Source: Saussurea involucrata (Eukaryota > Streptophyta > Magnoliopsida > Asterales > Asteraceae). Taken from it: 64,000 bases of DNA. Under the pieces are notes generated by a model. It was not told where the DNA came from and ran no database searches. It saw nothing but the letters and a program-made list of their open reading frames with translations. Positions 1-8,816 of this stretch are shown here, piece after piece; the first letter of the stretch is position 1, and the number at the start of each line of letters is the position of its first letter. The stretch is from contig JAWVWS010001048.1 of assembly GCA_033807775.1 (NCBI GenBank), positions 151,379 through 215,378 on the forward strand, read 5' to 3'. The position numbers and the translations under genes are program-made.

Positions 1-984
1 AGTTCTTTGTCTTTGTTCAAGTTCTGTCAGTTTTCTGCTTCGCGAGGATGAACCACCAGGTTGATCAGCTACATTTGAAGGACCGGCTTCATCATGACCA
101 GGAATGATAGGTGGCTCTGAAGGTGTAGTGGATTGAGGATCAGCCTCTTCGGGTTTTGGCTCTACAGGAAATGGATCATGAGTATGATGTGGTTCAGGTT
201 CTGGTATAGTCGTTTGAACTGAAGTAGGTTGGTTAAGGTTGATGGTTATGGGTGTGATAGAAGGTTGATCTGGCATCAAAGTGGTTGAGATATGTTCTGG
301 TGATTGAACTGGGCTAAAGACTATATCTTTAGGAGTTTGTGGCCCATAAATCTCTGACAGAATATCAACTTCTCCTTCATTAAACCCAACACCTTGATCT
401 TCCGGTTCATAGGTGAATACCAACAGTGATTCCTCTTCTTCCTTAACCTTCCAATACAGATCATAAGCTCTTGCTCTTTCATCAGTTTCTTCATCATCTG
501 AACTGATTTCTATCAACTCCACAGATTGTACAAATCTATCAACCACTTGTCTTATCTCCTCCTCATTTACCTCAGGCTTTTCAACCGTCGATTCTACATT
601 CGGATCCACATATAAAACAATCTGTTTTCCGCTTTCATCACCCATAGCCCCTGACTCAAACATTTCAGATATCTCAGCAACAGTCGGATTTGTCTTCTGG
701 CCTTGAGAACTTTCTGACTCAGCTCTTCTCTTCTTACTTATCTCCCCCTCATGATCATGATCATCGGGATCCTGATCATGTCTTCGTTTGGTACCCTGAG
801 CCTGAGTCTTACACGACTGTTCCATCAGTGCTTTCAATTCAGTAATTGACTGCTTCATATCAGTTAAGGACTTCACAACTTCAGTCTTGAATGTAGATAA
901 CTCTGTGGATAATGCTTGAAGCTGTGCGGGTGTAACTGAAGGTTGAGGTGGAGGTGGTGGTGGATTTGGAGTAGACTGGAAATT
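1..984 (-). pseudogene. Accessory (env-position) ORF, C-terminal part after in-frame TAG; partial at window edge
   Basis: Directly beyond the TAG at 987-985 the same frame stays open for 328 codons to the window edge. It has a proline run (PPPPPPQP), then a heptad-like helical stretch (LQALSTELSTFKTEVVKSL), then two basic clusters, KRRHDQDP and KKRR, separated by a His/Asp/Glu-rich linker. This looks like a bipartite nuclear localisation signal. Acidic stretches (SSDDEETDE) and Pro/Thr-rich sequence follow. An open frame of this length after a stop strongly suggests that the TAG is a recent nonsense change in a longer protein. There is no hydrophobic membrane segment. Function is unknown; a nuclear or chromatin-related role is inference from composition. 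Confidence 0.7.
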
Positions 985-1956
985 CTAAAGTAGAGACAGC
1001 AATGTTTTACTTTGCTGATCTTCCGGACTCATTGACATCAGCTTGGCATAGAATAAGTCTCTCAATTCATCAACGCTTTGATCCACTTGTAGTTGTTGCC
1101 TGGGAGAAGTCTGAGGTACTCGTGTTGGTGGAGCCAAGTAGATTTCTGGACGTGGACGTGTAGCTGGCTCATATGTCATTGGTTCTTTCCCTTTCAACTG
1201 ATTCTTGACACTTTGCAACTCCCGGATGAACATGGTTTCAATAGCCTTTAGGGCGCCATCGAAGTTTTCCCTTGTCACGAAGACGGGTGAACTAACACCG
1301 GCACCACTAAGGTTTGCCGTTGACACAACAGTTGTTGCAACCGTGTGACCTACGCTCAGTGTTGTCATAGTGTTAGCACTGGTAGGATTTCCACTCTGTC
1401 CTTGTAGTCCTATAACAGGATCTACTCTGAGTGTTCCGGATGGGTCACTAAGACGCGCATCAGATGTACCTGTAAGTGTCCTATTCAAAGAATCAGATAT
1501 ATTAGCAACAGGCTCTAGACTTGAACTTTGTGCAGGAAAGAAGGTCGAGGACTGGGGAGGAAGTCGCTCTGTTTCAATACCCGGAATCTCCGAACGAGAT
1601 CCAGATAGAGTATGTGCTAATACCCCGTGAGAAAATGAGACAGTTTCTTGTGAAGAAGAAGCTGAATAGCTGGCAGAGGTGTGCAATTGCGTTACTGGGC
1701 GAGTAACGTCTTGTACAACACCTGATCCCAACAAATGAGATCTGGTGGTAGATGTGGTTGCCCTTCTGGTATAGACGGTTTGGATCTCTCTCACACTCTC
1801 CTTATTCTTTTCTTCAATTTCTCTGACAGACTCACCTATATTTTCAACTGTAACTCCCTCAGTTCTCCTTGTACCTCCCGTTCCTTCACTAACTTGAGAC
1901 GACATTAAAGGCATGTCATCCAAGTTTAAACTTTCCACATTAACATTATCAGACAT
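985..1956 (-). pseudogene. Accessory ORF, middle part (Ser/Thr-rich with helical tail)
   Basis: This frame begins plausibly at an ATG (1956-1954) whose product starts MSDNVNVESLNLDD and ends at a TAG (987-985). The stop of the upstream frame (TGA, 1951-1949) overlaps this ATG by 8 bases. Above the ATG the frame reads as Met/Ile-rich nonsense antisense to the poly-Asp tract, so real coding starts near 1956. The protein is rich in Ser, Thr and Gly, then has a helical, charged stretch (RENFDGALKAIETMFIRE) and a Pro/Arg-rich linker. I read it as the continuation of the 3367-1949 frame after a one-base indel in an AT microsatellite. An alternative is a genuine overlapping second cistron. Confidence 0.65.
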
Positions 1957-3367
1957 ATATATGCATTTGTGGAAATTCAAGTATATCAGAAATGTTACCA
2001 AACCAATTTTCTTCAGTAGTCGCATCAGCACCAAGATTTTCAGCATTCCCTTGATCATCATCATTATTATCATCATTGTCATCTTCATCATCATCATCAT
2101 CATTACGATGTTCCTCCGCTGGATCAGACGCATTTTCAGATTCTGTACTATCACTAGAATATTCAACTAAAGGAGGATCCCCAATGTGTTTAGGAATAAC
2201 TCCCTCGGAATCATGTTGTACAAGATCATCTGAATGTGTGTCCTCGGACGATGATCCTGTATCTTCAAGTACAGATGTCTGAACCCCACCAGTTCCCCTC
2301 TCTATATTTTCTCTCGGCTCTCCCAGTTCAGTAGCCCGTGCTTCCTGAACGCTCACCGACTCCTCTCGCCTAGGGGTTGAGTCTGGGGTAGGTCCCTCCG
2401 GTTCTGGCTGGACCATAGACTCTCTATACTCAGTAATGCACTCAGCGTCCTGATCCGCATATCGAAGAAATCCTTCAGGCAACGGCATCTCGTAATCATA
2501 TATAGTGTTGCGAATCTGAAGGTACTGCATAGCTTTCTCGGGCACAGACGGGTGGCTTGCTCTTCTTGGAATATCTCTGTGAATGATAATCTGAAGGAAC
2601 CTCATGTATGGAATATAAGGCTTTCCCTTGTTTTGTCGACGAAGTTCTATCTTCTCGCTCAGTTCATGCCAGAAGATGGCTGCATAATCTACATGTAGAT
2701 CATACACCACCGCATAAAATAACTTCAAGAACCCAATGCTGGCACTGTCTGTTCTGGCATGTTTTGCAGATAAGCAACGGTTAATGATTGAGAAGATCGT
2801 ATAGTATAATGGTGGAAGATTCGCCTTGTGGAATTCCTTCACCCGTGTTAAGTTTCCAACATAGCCCATGGCTCGTATACCTTCAAAGGTTTCTTCTTCG
2901 GATGGAAAGGGATCAAATTCAGTCTGTCCCTCTCGTGAATCAGGTTCAGGTAGCCTCAGAATCATTCGTAGTCTCTGGAAGTCAAGCTTTGTTACAAAAT
3001 TGTCTATCTGAAACACAAATATTGGTCTTCCATTTTCCATAGTTGTGGTTATTGTCTTCCAAGCTTGCTGCAGATATAACATGGGCACAACTACTGTGTT
3101 CGTCAGTGCATATGCTAACGGATGATTCCTGAGCACTTCCTTTATCACTGGATGAATGCTGATACGATCAAAGTCAATATGATGATTGTTAGGAATGATT
3201 GCAGTGTAGTTGACTGGATGTATAATAGGTTGATCTAGATCAGTTCCGGCTTGTGATTGATGTACTGATCGAGTCGACGGTAAAGGTACATCGGGTGTCG
3301 GTTGGGGTAAATCCGGAATATGATCATCAAATCCTTGAACATGACTCTGTTCTTCCTGATTGGCCAT
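1949..3367 (-). CDS. Accessory (env-position) ORF, N-terminal globular domain
   Basis: A 472-residue frame starting MANQEEQ at an ATG in good plant context (AAAATGGCC). Residues about 50-290 form a compact mixed domain with patterns such as HPLAYALTNTVVVPMLYLQ, FQIDNFVTKLDF, and VVYDLHVDYAAIFWHEL followed by a PYMRFLQIII motif. From memory, this plan recurs in many retrotransposon-linked hypothetical proteins annotated in Asteraceae. A loose likeness to plant-mobile or transposon-associated domains is possible but unproven. The C-terminal third is acidic and contains an Asp/Asn run of about 20 residues. There is no signal peptide or membrane helix, so it is not a typical envelope protein. The frame ends at TGA (1951-1949), probably through a frameshift. 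Function is not known. Confidence 0.7.
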   Translation of the reverse strand: MANQEEQSHVQGFDDHIPDLPQPTPDVPLPSTRSVHQSQAGTDLDQPIIHPVNYTAIIPNNHHIDFDRISIHPVIKEVLRNHPLAYALTNTVVVPMLYLQQAWKTITTTMENGRPIFVFQIDNFVTKLDFQRLRMILRLPEPDSREGQTEFDPFPSEEETFEGIRAMGYVGNLTRVKEFHKANLPPLYYTIFSIINRCLSAKHARTDSASIGFLKLFYAVVYDLHVDYAAIFWHELSEKIELRRQNKGKPYIPYMRFLQIIIHRDIPRRASHPSVPEKAMQYLQIRNTIYDYEMPLPEGFLRYADQDAECITEYRESMVQPEPEGPTPDSTPRREESVSVQEARATELGEPRENIERGTGGVQTSVLEDTGSSSEDTHSDDLVQHDSEGVIPKHIGDPPLVEYSSDSTESENASDPAEEHRNDDDDDEDDNDDNNDDDQGNAENLGADATTEENWFGNISDILEFPQMHIYV

Positions 3368-3502
3368 TTTACCTGTTGATAACAGTTCTTACAGAATTAG
3401 TCTTTGAAAAAAAATTTGAAAAAAAAAATTGAAAGAAAAAAAATTTCTATGTATAGAATTCGAATCATAGTGCATTCGAATTCATGATTTGTCTTTGAAT
3501 AT

Positions 3503-3750
3503 CAATTCGAATCCACAAAGGTTCGAATTCATCCAATTCGAATCCACAAGGGTTCGAATTCATCCAATTCGAATCCATAAGGGTTCGAATTCATCCAATT
3601 CGAATCCATAAGGGTTCGAATTCATCCAATTCGAATCCATAAGGGTTCGAATTCATCCAATTCGAATCCATAAGGGTTCGAATTCATCCAATTCGAATCC
3701 ATAAGAGTTCGAATTCATCCAATTCGAATCCAAAGGCATTCGAATTCAAC
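3503..3750. repeat. 31-bp minisatellite, about 8 copies
   Basis: Units start at 3503, 3534, 3565, 3596, 3627, 3658, 3689 and 3720, each beginning CAATTCGAATCC. Every unit carries 8-base inverted arms, AATTCGAA and TTCGAATT, around a 10-base loop, so each can fold into a short hairpin. The changes lie mostly in the loop (CCACAAAG, CCATAAGG, CCATAAGA). Confidence 0.92.
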
Positions 3751-3958
3751 AGTTAAGCCCTAATTCAGATTATAACATGTGAATTCGAATCTAAAGGAAT
3801 TCGAATCTAAAGGCATTCGAATTCAACACTTTAGCCCTAATTCAGATTATGACATATGAATTCGAATCTAAAGGAATTCGAATCTAAAGGCATTCGAATT
3901 CAACACTTGAGCCCTAATTCAAATTATGACATATGAATTCGAATCTAAAGGCATTCTT
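3736..3958. repeat. 77-bp tandem repeat, about 3 copies
   Basis: The motif GCATTCGAATTCAACA recurs at 3736, 3813 and 3890, giving a 77-bp period. The unit contains GCCCTAATTC and the doubled GAATTCGAATCTAAAG. It continues directly from the 31-bp array and shares its GAATTCGAAT core, so it probably grew from the same seed. The last copy degenerates near 3958. TTCGAATTC-like motifs continue singly to about 4060. Confidence 0.85.
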
Positions 3959-4203
3959 TCTTAACATGTTTCATGAATTCGAAACAAGAACGATTCGAAA
4001 TCATGTTCGAATTCAACAATGTTCATGAATTCGAATCAGGTATGGTTCGAATTCATGTTCATATGAACACGATGATGAACAGTAAACTTTTTGATTTTAC
4101 AGATTAGCATAGTAAATGTTTACAATCAAACAAACCATTCGGATAGAATGATTCGTATTACATTTTCGAATCTGATAAGAGTAATTTCGATAGAAATGAT
4201 TAC

Positions 4204-4295
4204 CTGATGAGGATGAATCAAGCAGATGAAGGATCGATAAAGTGGAAGATGAACAGTGTTCTCTTGAGAGTGTTTGAAACAATACCAAATAGTGA
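4204..4295 (-). other. Possible untranslated leader exon of the accessory ORF
   Basis: The stretch begins about 30 bases after the TATA box and ends at a donor site (CATCAG|GTAATC). It is CT-rich and contains no ATG on the minus strand, as expected for a leader. The exact transcription start cannot be read from the sequence. Confidence 0.35.
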
Positions 4296-4321
4296 AAAGT
4301 GGGAAATAAGGTTTCGAACCC

Positions 4322-4329
4322 TATTTATA
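4322..4329 (-). promoter_or_regulatory. TATA box (TATAAATA) upstream of the accessory ORF
   Basis: On the minus strand GTATAAATAGGG lies between the two 31-bp repeat arrays, about 960 bases before the ATG at 3367 and about 120 bases before the possible splice donor. It is a strong match to the plant TATA consensus. It would make sense as an internal promoter for the extra ORF. It could also be a relic of another inserted LTR. Confidence 0.45.
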
Positions 4330-4514
4330 CTCAAAAAAAATTTGTACACTTGGCACACATTAGAGTACCCCACTTGGCAATCAGTTAAAAAATGCATGTT
4401 TCAAAACATTAGATATGGCACTGTTCATCTGAACAATTTACATAAACAAATATGTAAAAAATTCCAAAAGAGTTCGAATCAGATAAAGTTGTACAACAAT
4501 TGATATTGATCTCA

Positions 4515-4979
4515 TTGAATTCGAATCCTTAAGGGTCCGAATTCATTGAATTCGAATCCTTAAGAGTCCGAATTCATTGAATTCGAATCCTTAAGTGTTC
4601 GAATTCTTTGAATTCGAATCCTTAAAGGTCCGAATTCATTGAATTCGAATCCTTAAGTGTTCGAATTCTTTGAATTCGAATCCTTAAGAGTCCGAATTCA
4701 TTGAATTCGAATCCTTAAGTGTTCGAATTCTTTGAATTCGAATCCTTAAAGGTCCGAATTCATTGAATTTGAATCCTTAAGTGTTCGAATTCATTGAATT
4801 TGAATCCTTAAGTGTTCGAATTCTTTGAATTCGAATCCTTAAGAGTCTGAATTCATTGAATTCGAATCCTTAAGTGTTCGAATTCTTTGAATTCGAATCC
4901 TTAAGAGTCCGAATTCATTGAATTTGAATCCTTAAGTGTTCGAATTCTTTGATTTCGAATCCTTCAGAGATCGAATTCT
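4515..4979. repeat. 31-bp minisatellite, 15 copies (second array)
   Basis: Units of 31 bases run unbroken from 4515, each beginning TTGAATTCGAATCC and followed by TTAAG. Fully matched units have 9-base inverted arms GAATTCGAA and TTCGAATTC around a 10-base loop. Many copies read TCCGAATTC in the right arm, which leaves one mismatch or wobble. The period and core match the array at 3503-3750, 0.8 kb away, although the loops and flanks differ. Confidence 0.93.
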
Positions 4980-5105
4980 TCAAATATTTGCATGAAAAAT
5001 TACAACTTTTTCTGAAAAGTCCAACAACTGTTCTAAAATTCTCACATCAGATAAAATTTTGTAAGCTCTCAGATACAGATAACACTTTTACAGATTTATG
5101 CCGAA

Positions 5106-5119
5106 TTGCTCCCCCTTAA
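5106..5119 (-). promoter_or_regulatory. Polypurine-tract-like motif (TTAAGGGGGAGCAA)
   Basis: The minus strand reads TTAAGGGGGAGCAA. Copia elements use such purine runs to prime plus-strand DNA synthesis just before the 3' LTR. Several copies between pol and the 3' LTR are a known Sirevirus trait. Here it is far from any visible LTR. Confidence 0.5.
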
Positions 5120-5231
5120 CAATTGCATAAACTGTTATCTTTTCTTCAGAGAAATCTGCACAAACAGAGGAAAATTTGGTACTCATAGAACATGAGTCCA
5201 AACTGTTAGAATTATCACTTTGTGTAAAAAT

Positions 5232-5246
5232 CTAACTCCCCCTTAA
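5232..5246 (-). promoter_or_regulatory. Polypurine-tract-like motif (TTTAAGGGGGAGTTA)
   Basis: The minus strand reads TTTAAGGGGGAGTTA, the same AAGGGGGAG core as the motif 126 bases away. Same reasoning as for the other purine tracts of this element. Confidence 0.5.
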
Positions 5247-5706
5247 AATATGAATTCTTGAGCAACTTGCTTTCTTCCTCTGAAAGTATGCATAAAACTC
5301 AGTATTTGATATTGGATCAAAAATACATTTCACAAGGAAAGTCAAATTCATTGAATTTTATTTTATTACTACTAACATTTGATCATTTGAAAGCTTTACA
5401 AAAGAAATTCAACTTAATAAAATTTAACATATATTCCAATCAGATGAAATCAAATGCATGTGTTTGGATTCAAGGACAAGACATCATTGCTTATCAAGTT
5501 ATAATTGCTCAGTGTCAACCCCTTTATCAAATCTATTTGGTGTGCTAGCATGCGAAATATGATTGGCATAAAGCTTATGTATTTCTACAATATATAAGAA
5601 TACTTTGCTCTACTCACACTATTTGTCCAAAATCAGAATTTTCACAAATTTATGGGTTTATCGCGACTTTGTATTTTCCCAAGTTTCAAGAGATATGTGC
5701 TCTTTG

Positions 5707-5820
5707 GCATCTTTTAATATTGTGCACATTTGAATCTTTTGATTTTGTGCTCATTGGCATCTTTTGATTTTGTGCGCATTGGCATCTTTTGATTTTGTGC
5801 TCATTGGCATCTTTTGATCA
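5707..5820. repeat. 25-bp minisatellite, about 5 copies
   Basis: The motif (G)CATCTTTTGATTTTGTGC is repeated with starts at 5707, 5732, 5757, 5782 and 5807. The first two copies are diverged (AATATTGTGC, GAATC) and the last three nearly identical, as expected from recent slippage at one end. Confidence 0.88.
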
Positions 5821-5851
5821 AGAAGTTTAGTAAGAATAAGATACACCGTTA

Positions 5852-6128
5852 AACATGACTTTCTATCTGGTTCTATAGCAGGATTTGGGTTAGCAGATCC
5901 CAGACCAGTTGGCCTAAGGTGCTAGGTGTCAAGCACCCCTTAGAACTTAATTTCCCAAACCAGAAAGGCCACATCGATATATCTTAAACCCATTTGTACC
6001 AGTAGAACATGGCTTTCTATCTGGTTCTATTTGCAGGATTTGGGTCAGCCGATCCCATACCAGTTGATCTTAGGGACTAGGTGTCGAGCACCCCTTAGGA
6101 CTTACTCTCCCAAACCAGAAAGGCCACA
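5852..6128. repeat. Tandem duplication of a 122-bp segment
   Basis: The segment 5852-5973 recurs at 6006-6128 with an offset of 154-155 bases. Shared blocks include CTTTCTATCTGGTTCTAT, CAGGATTTGGGT, AGCACCCCTTAG and CCCAAACCAGAAAGGCCACA. Copy 1 contains an inverted repeat GGTGCT/AGCACC at 5918-5923 and 5932-5937 that copy 2 has partly lost. No coding potential is seen. Confidence 0.9.
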
Positions 6129-6570
6129 GGCACAAACTTTCAAACTAAATGATAGTGCAACTATTTTATCTCAATCACTTGGTTCTAAAACATAGTGCTT
6201 TGCCCATATTTTCATTTCCATCCATCATTCTGACATATAGGCTTTTTGAGCATTATATTCTATATATATCCAGATTCACATAACTTTGAGCATTCAACAT
6301 AATTTCATTCATGTTTTGCTGACCTTTCGATTTATTTTAGAGGTGAAAATTGAAGCAAATCTAACTCAGATAGTACAAAGTTTCTTGTAAAATCATCTTT
6401 TAGCACACATTTAATTCATTGAATGAAAATTGAAAATTTCATCTTATTGAATTAAATTTGTAAAGTTTCAAGTTTTCAAATCAGTAGAAACAAATATAAT
6501 CCAATGTTACCTTTTGCCACTTGTTCCTTGAAACAAAAATATATAGCAGTTAAGGATATTACCTGAGAAG
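6129..6570. other. AT-rich non-coding stretch, no feature recognised
   Basis: Low-complexity AT-rich sequence between the 122-bp duplication and the hairpin array. I see no ORF, repeat or motif that I can support. Confidence 0.7.
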
Positions 6571-6576
6571 TGTGAG

Positions 6577-6732
6577 TTCTAAACTGATTTGTTTAGAAGT
6601 CTTAGTCTTTAAAGTACGGGTCCTGAACTGAGTTGTTCAGAAGCCATAGTCTTTAAAGAACGGGTTTTGAACTGATTTGTCCAAAAGCCAAACTCTCCTT
6701 TAAGTGCGGGTCCTAAACTGATATGTTTAGAA
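6577..6732 (-). repeat. Four-copy hairpin array (44-46 bp period)
   Basis: Four units each hold two 8-base arms around a 6-base loop: 6577-6598, 6621-6642, 6665-6686 and 6711-6732. In minus-strand (element sense) RNA all four form full 8-bp stems. Copy 1 is fully Watson-Crick and copies 2-4 each have one G-U wobble. The core pair changes together, A-U in copies 1 and 4 and G-C in copies 2 and 3. On the plus strand the wobbles would be A-C mismatches. Linkers share CTTTAAAG and CGGGT. This suggests selection on RNA structure in the region after pol. Confidence 0.75.
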
Positions 6733-6743
6733 ACCATTGATCT

Positions 6744-6758
6744 TTGCTCCCCCTTAAG
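6744..6758 (-). promoter_or_regulatory. Polypurine-tract-like motif (CTTAAGGGGGAGCAA)
   Basis: The minus strand reads CTTAAGGGGGAGCAA, almost identical to the motif at 5106-5119. It lies directly before the hairpin array in the sense direction. Confidence 0.5.
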
Positions 6759-6943
6759 GGTACAAATATTCTTCAAAAAATACGCCGCTTCTCTTCTGTT
6801 TTCAGTCATGCGTGTGGTATGTTTCTACAATTCAGTACATCACATGATGAACCTGCAAAACAGATTAAGCAGATTTTGGTACCCAATGGCACTTGGGTCC
6901 TAGTGGGTTAGGATATGAACATAGGTACAAATAAACAAGAACA

Positions 6944-6957
6944 CTAACTCCCCCTCA
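6944..6957 (-). promoter_or_regulatory. Polypurine-tract-like motif just after pol (TTGAGGGGGAGTTA)
   Basis: It reads TTGAGGGGGAGTTA on the minus strand, 27 bases after the end of the RNase H frame. This is where the first purine tract sits in Sirevirus-like elements. Confidence 0.55.
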
Positions 6958-6983
6958 ATATGTTTAAAAAGAGTGAGAAATGA

Positions 6984-8816
6984 CTAAGGATTCAACATTC
7001 CTAGTTTGCTGATTAAAAAGTTGAACCTTTTTTCATCTAAAGGTTTTGTGAAAAGATTAGCAAGTTCTAGTTCTGTTGGTACAAAGTGCATTTCTATAGT
7101 TCCCTTCTCAACATGGTCTTTGATAAAATGGTACCTTACATCTATATGCTTTGTCTTGGAGTGCTGAACAGGATTCTCTGTTATTGCAATTGCGCTTTTA
7201 GAATCACAGTAAATGGGGATTTTATTGATGATATATCCATAATCCTTAAGCTGCGTCTTCATCCAGATTACTTGTGAACAACAACTAGCAGCTGCCACAT
7301 ATTCTGCTTCGGCCGTAGATGTTGACACACATGTTTGCTTCTTTGACGACCAGCTTACAAGCTTATCTCCCAAAAACTGACAAGCACCAGATGTGCTTTT
7401 CCTGTCCATCATATTACCTGCATGATCTGCATCTGTGTAAGCAGTTAGTTCAAACCCTGAATCCTTAGTATACCAAAGGCCCAAATTTCTTGTGCCTTTG
7501 AGATATCTAAGAATCCGCTTTACAGCCACAAGGTGAGATACCTTCGGGTTAGCTTGAAAACGAGCACAAAAGGATGTTGCAAACAAAATATCCGGTCTAC
7601 TTGCCGTTAGATATAGTAAAGATCCAATCATACCACGGTATAACTTTTGATCAACCGATTCACCGGATGAATCAGCGTCCAAAAGCCTACCGGTAGCCAT
7701 GGGAGTTTTCATGGTGGAAGAGGAATTTAAGTCAAATTTCTTCAGCATATCAGTTATATATTTTGATTGATTAATAAAAATGCCTTTATTTGACTGTGTC
7801 ACTTGGAGACCAAGGAAAAATTTTAGCTCTCCCATCATACTCATTTGAAAGCGGCTTTTCATCACCATTTCAAAATCTTTACATAAATCTGGATTCGTAG
7901 AACCAAATATTATGTCGTCAACATATATTTGTACTAGCATTAAATCTTTACCTTTTTTCTTGAGAAATAGAGTTGTATCAATTGTACCTTTGGTGTATCC
8001 ATTTTCAAGCAGGTGAATAGTCAGAGTCTCATACCATGCCCTCGGTGCTTGCTTTAAGCCGTAGAGTGCTTTGTCCAGAATGTAGACATGGTTGGGATAT
8101 TTGGGATCAACAAAGCCTTCAGGTTGACTTACATACACTTCCTCATGTAGTATTCCATTTAGAAACGCAGATTTGACGTCCATTTGGAATACCTTCATGT
8201 TCTTGTGTGCTGCGTATGCAAGAAAGATCCTTATTGCTTCAATCCTTGCTACTGGTGCATAGGTTTCATCATAATCTATTCCTTCTTGTTGATTGTAACC
8301 TTTAGCAACCAGTCTTGCTTTATTTCTGACTATAATCCCCGCTTCGTCCTTTTTGTTTCTAAAGACCCATTTGGTTCCAACTATGGTTTTGTCTTTTGGA
8401 CGTTTCACCAAGTGCCACACTTCGTTGCGTTTGAACTCATTTAATTCCTCTTGCATGGCGTTGATCCAATCTGGATCTTGTAAAGCTTCAGATGCTTTCT
8501 TGGGTTCTAACGTGCTAAGAAAATTTACGTACAAACATTCGTTTGTAGTCGCAGATCGGGTTTTCACTCCATCATTCAGATCACCAATTATATCAGCCGG
8601 AAGATGTGCTCTTGTCCATTTATGACTACTTGGAAGAGTTGGTATATCCATACGAGTGTTTGATGGATCATTTTCATCCAATACTGCAAAAATCTCTTCG
8701 GTCGATTCAGCTGAAGATACATTTGTCGTTTCCGGTATGTTGACTTCTGTTTCTAATCCTTCAGATGTGGAAATCTCCGATGAAGATTTTCTGAAACCTG
8801 AACTTCTGTTTGAATT
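6984..8816 (-). pseudogene. pol: Copia reverse transcriptase and RNase H (3' part of pol)
   Basis: The frame is open from 8816 to the stop at 6984 with no ATG near its start, because it is the tail of a polyprotein. A short acidic linker is followed by the RT domain, with MDVKSAFLNG, the YGLKQAPRAWY box and the catalytic YVDD (LVQIYVDDIIFGS). The RNase H domain follows, with TDADHAG, STAEAEYVAA, YCDSKSA and KHIDVRYHF, then the family-typical ending FTKPLDEKRF...LGMLNP. RT would copy the element RNA into DNA and RNase H would remove the template. The SCCSQVIWMK and SWSSKKQ wording matches the Sirevirus (SIRE/Maximus) lineage. Both domains look intact, but a frameshift separates them from integrase. 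Confidence 0.93.

Larger units (their letters stand above)
3373..4203 (-). other. Possible intron in the 5' leader of the accessory ORF
   Basis: On the minus strand a good donor (TCATCAG|GTAATC) sits at 4204/4203 and an acceptor-like AG (TTATCAACAG|GTAAAATGG) at 3374-3373, with a possible branch sequence CTAAT about 30 bases upstream. Removal of 831 bases would join a short leader to the ATG at 3367. The interval is AT-rich and filled with tandem repeats and shows no coding potential. Spliced subgenomic RNAs for ORFs downstream of pol are known in some plant retroelements, but this exact intron is a prediction. Confidence 0.35.
4980..5700. other. AT-rich non-coding stretch of the retrotransposon, with two polypurine-type motifs
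   Basis: There is no credible gene here. A 96-codon plus-strand frame at 5258-5548 has no recognisable features and is antisense to the element. The two minus-strand AAGGGGGAG motifs at 5106-5119 and 5232-5246 are annotated separately. Confidence 0.7.

Noticed and set aside
2076..2282. Plus-strand Ser-rich frame and neighbouring plus-strand frames at 1370-3042
   Set aside because: They are antisense shadows of the accessory ORF; the Ser run is the complement of the Asp codons.
4300..4330. TATAAATA as evidence of another complete LTR in the non-coding zone
   Set aside because: No TG...CA pair, primer binding site or second copy could be found around it, so an internal promoter or an unidentifiable relic is all that can be supported.
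4207..4503. 98-codon plus-strand frame
   Set aside because: It is antisense to the element, AT-rich, ends in low-complexity sequence and shows no domain. The same stretch makes better sense as a minus-strand promoter and leader.
6609..6809. 66-codon minus-strand frame over the hairpin repeats
   Set aside because: It spans the repeated hairpins and a purine tract, has no recognisable domain, and its repetitive peptide follows the DNA repeat.
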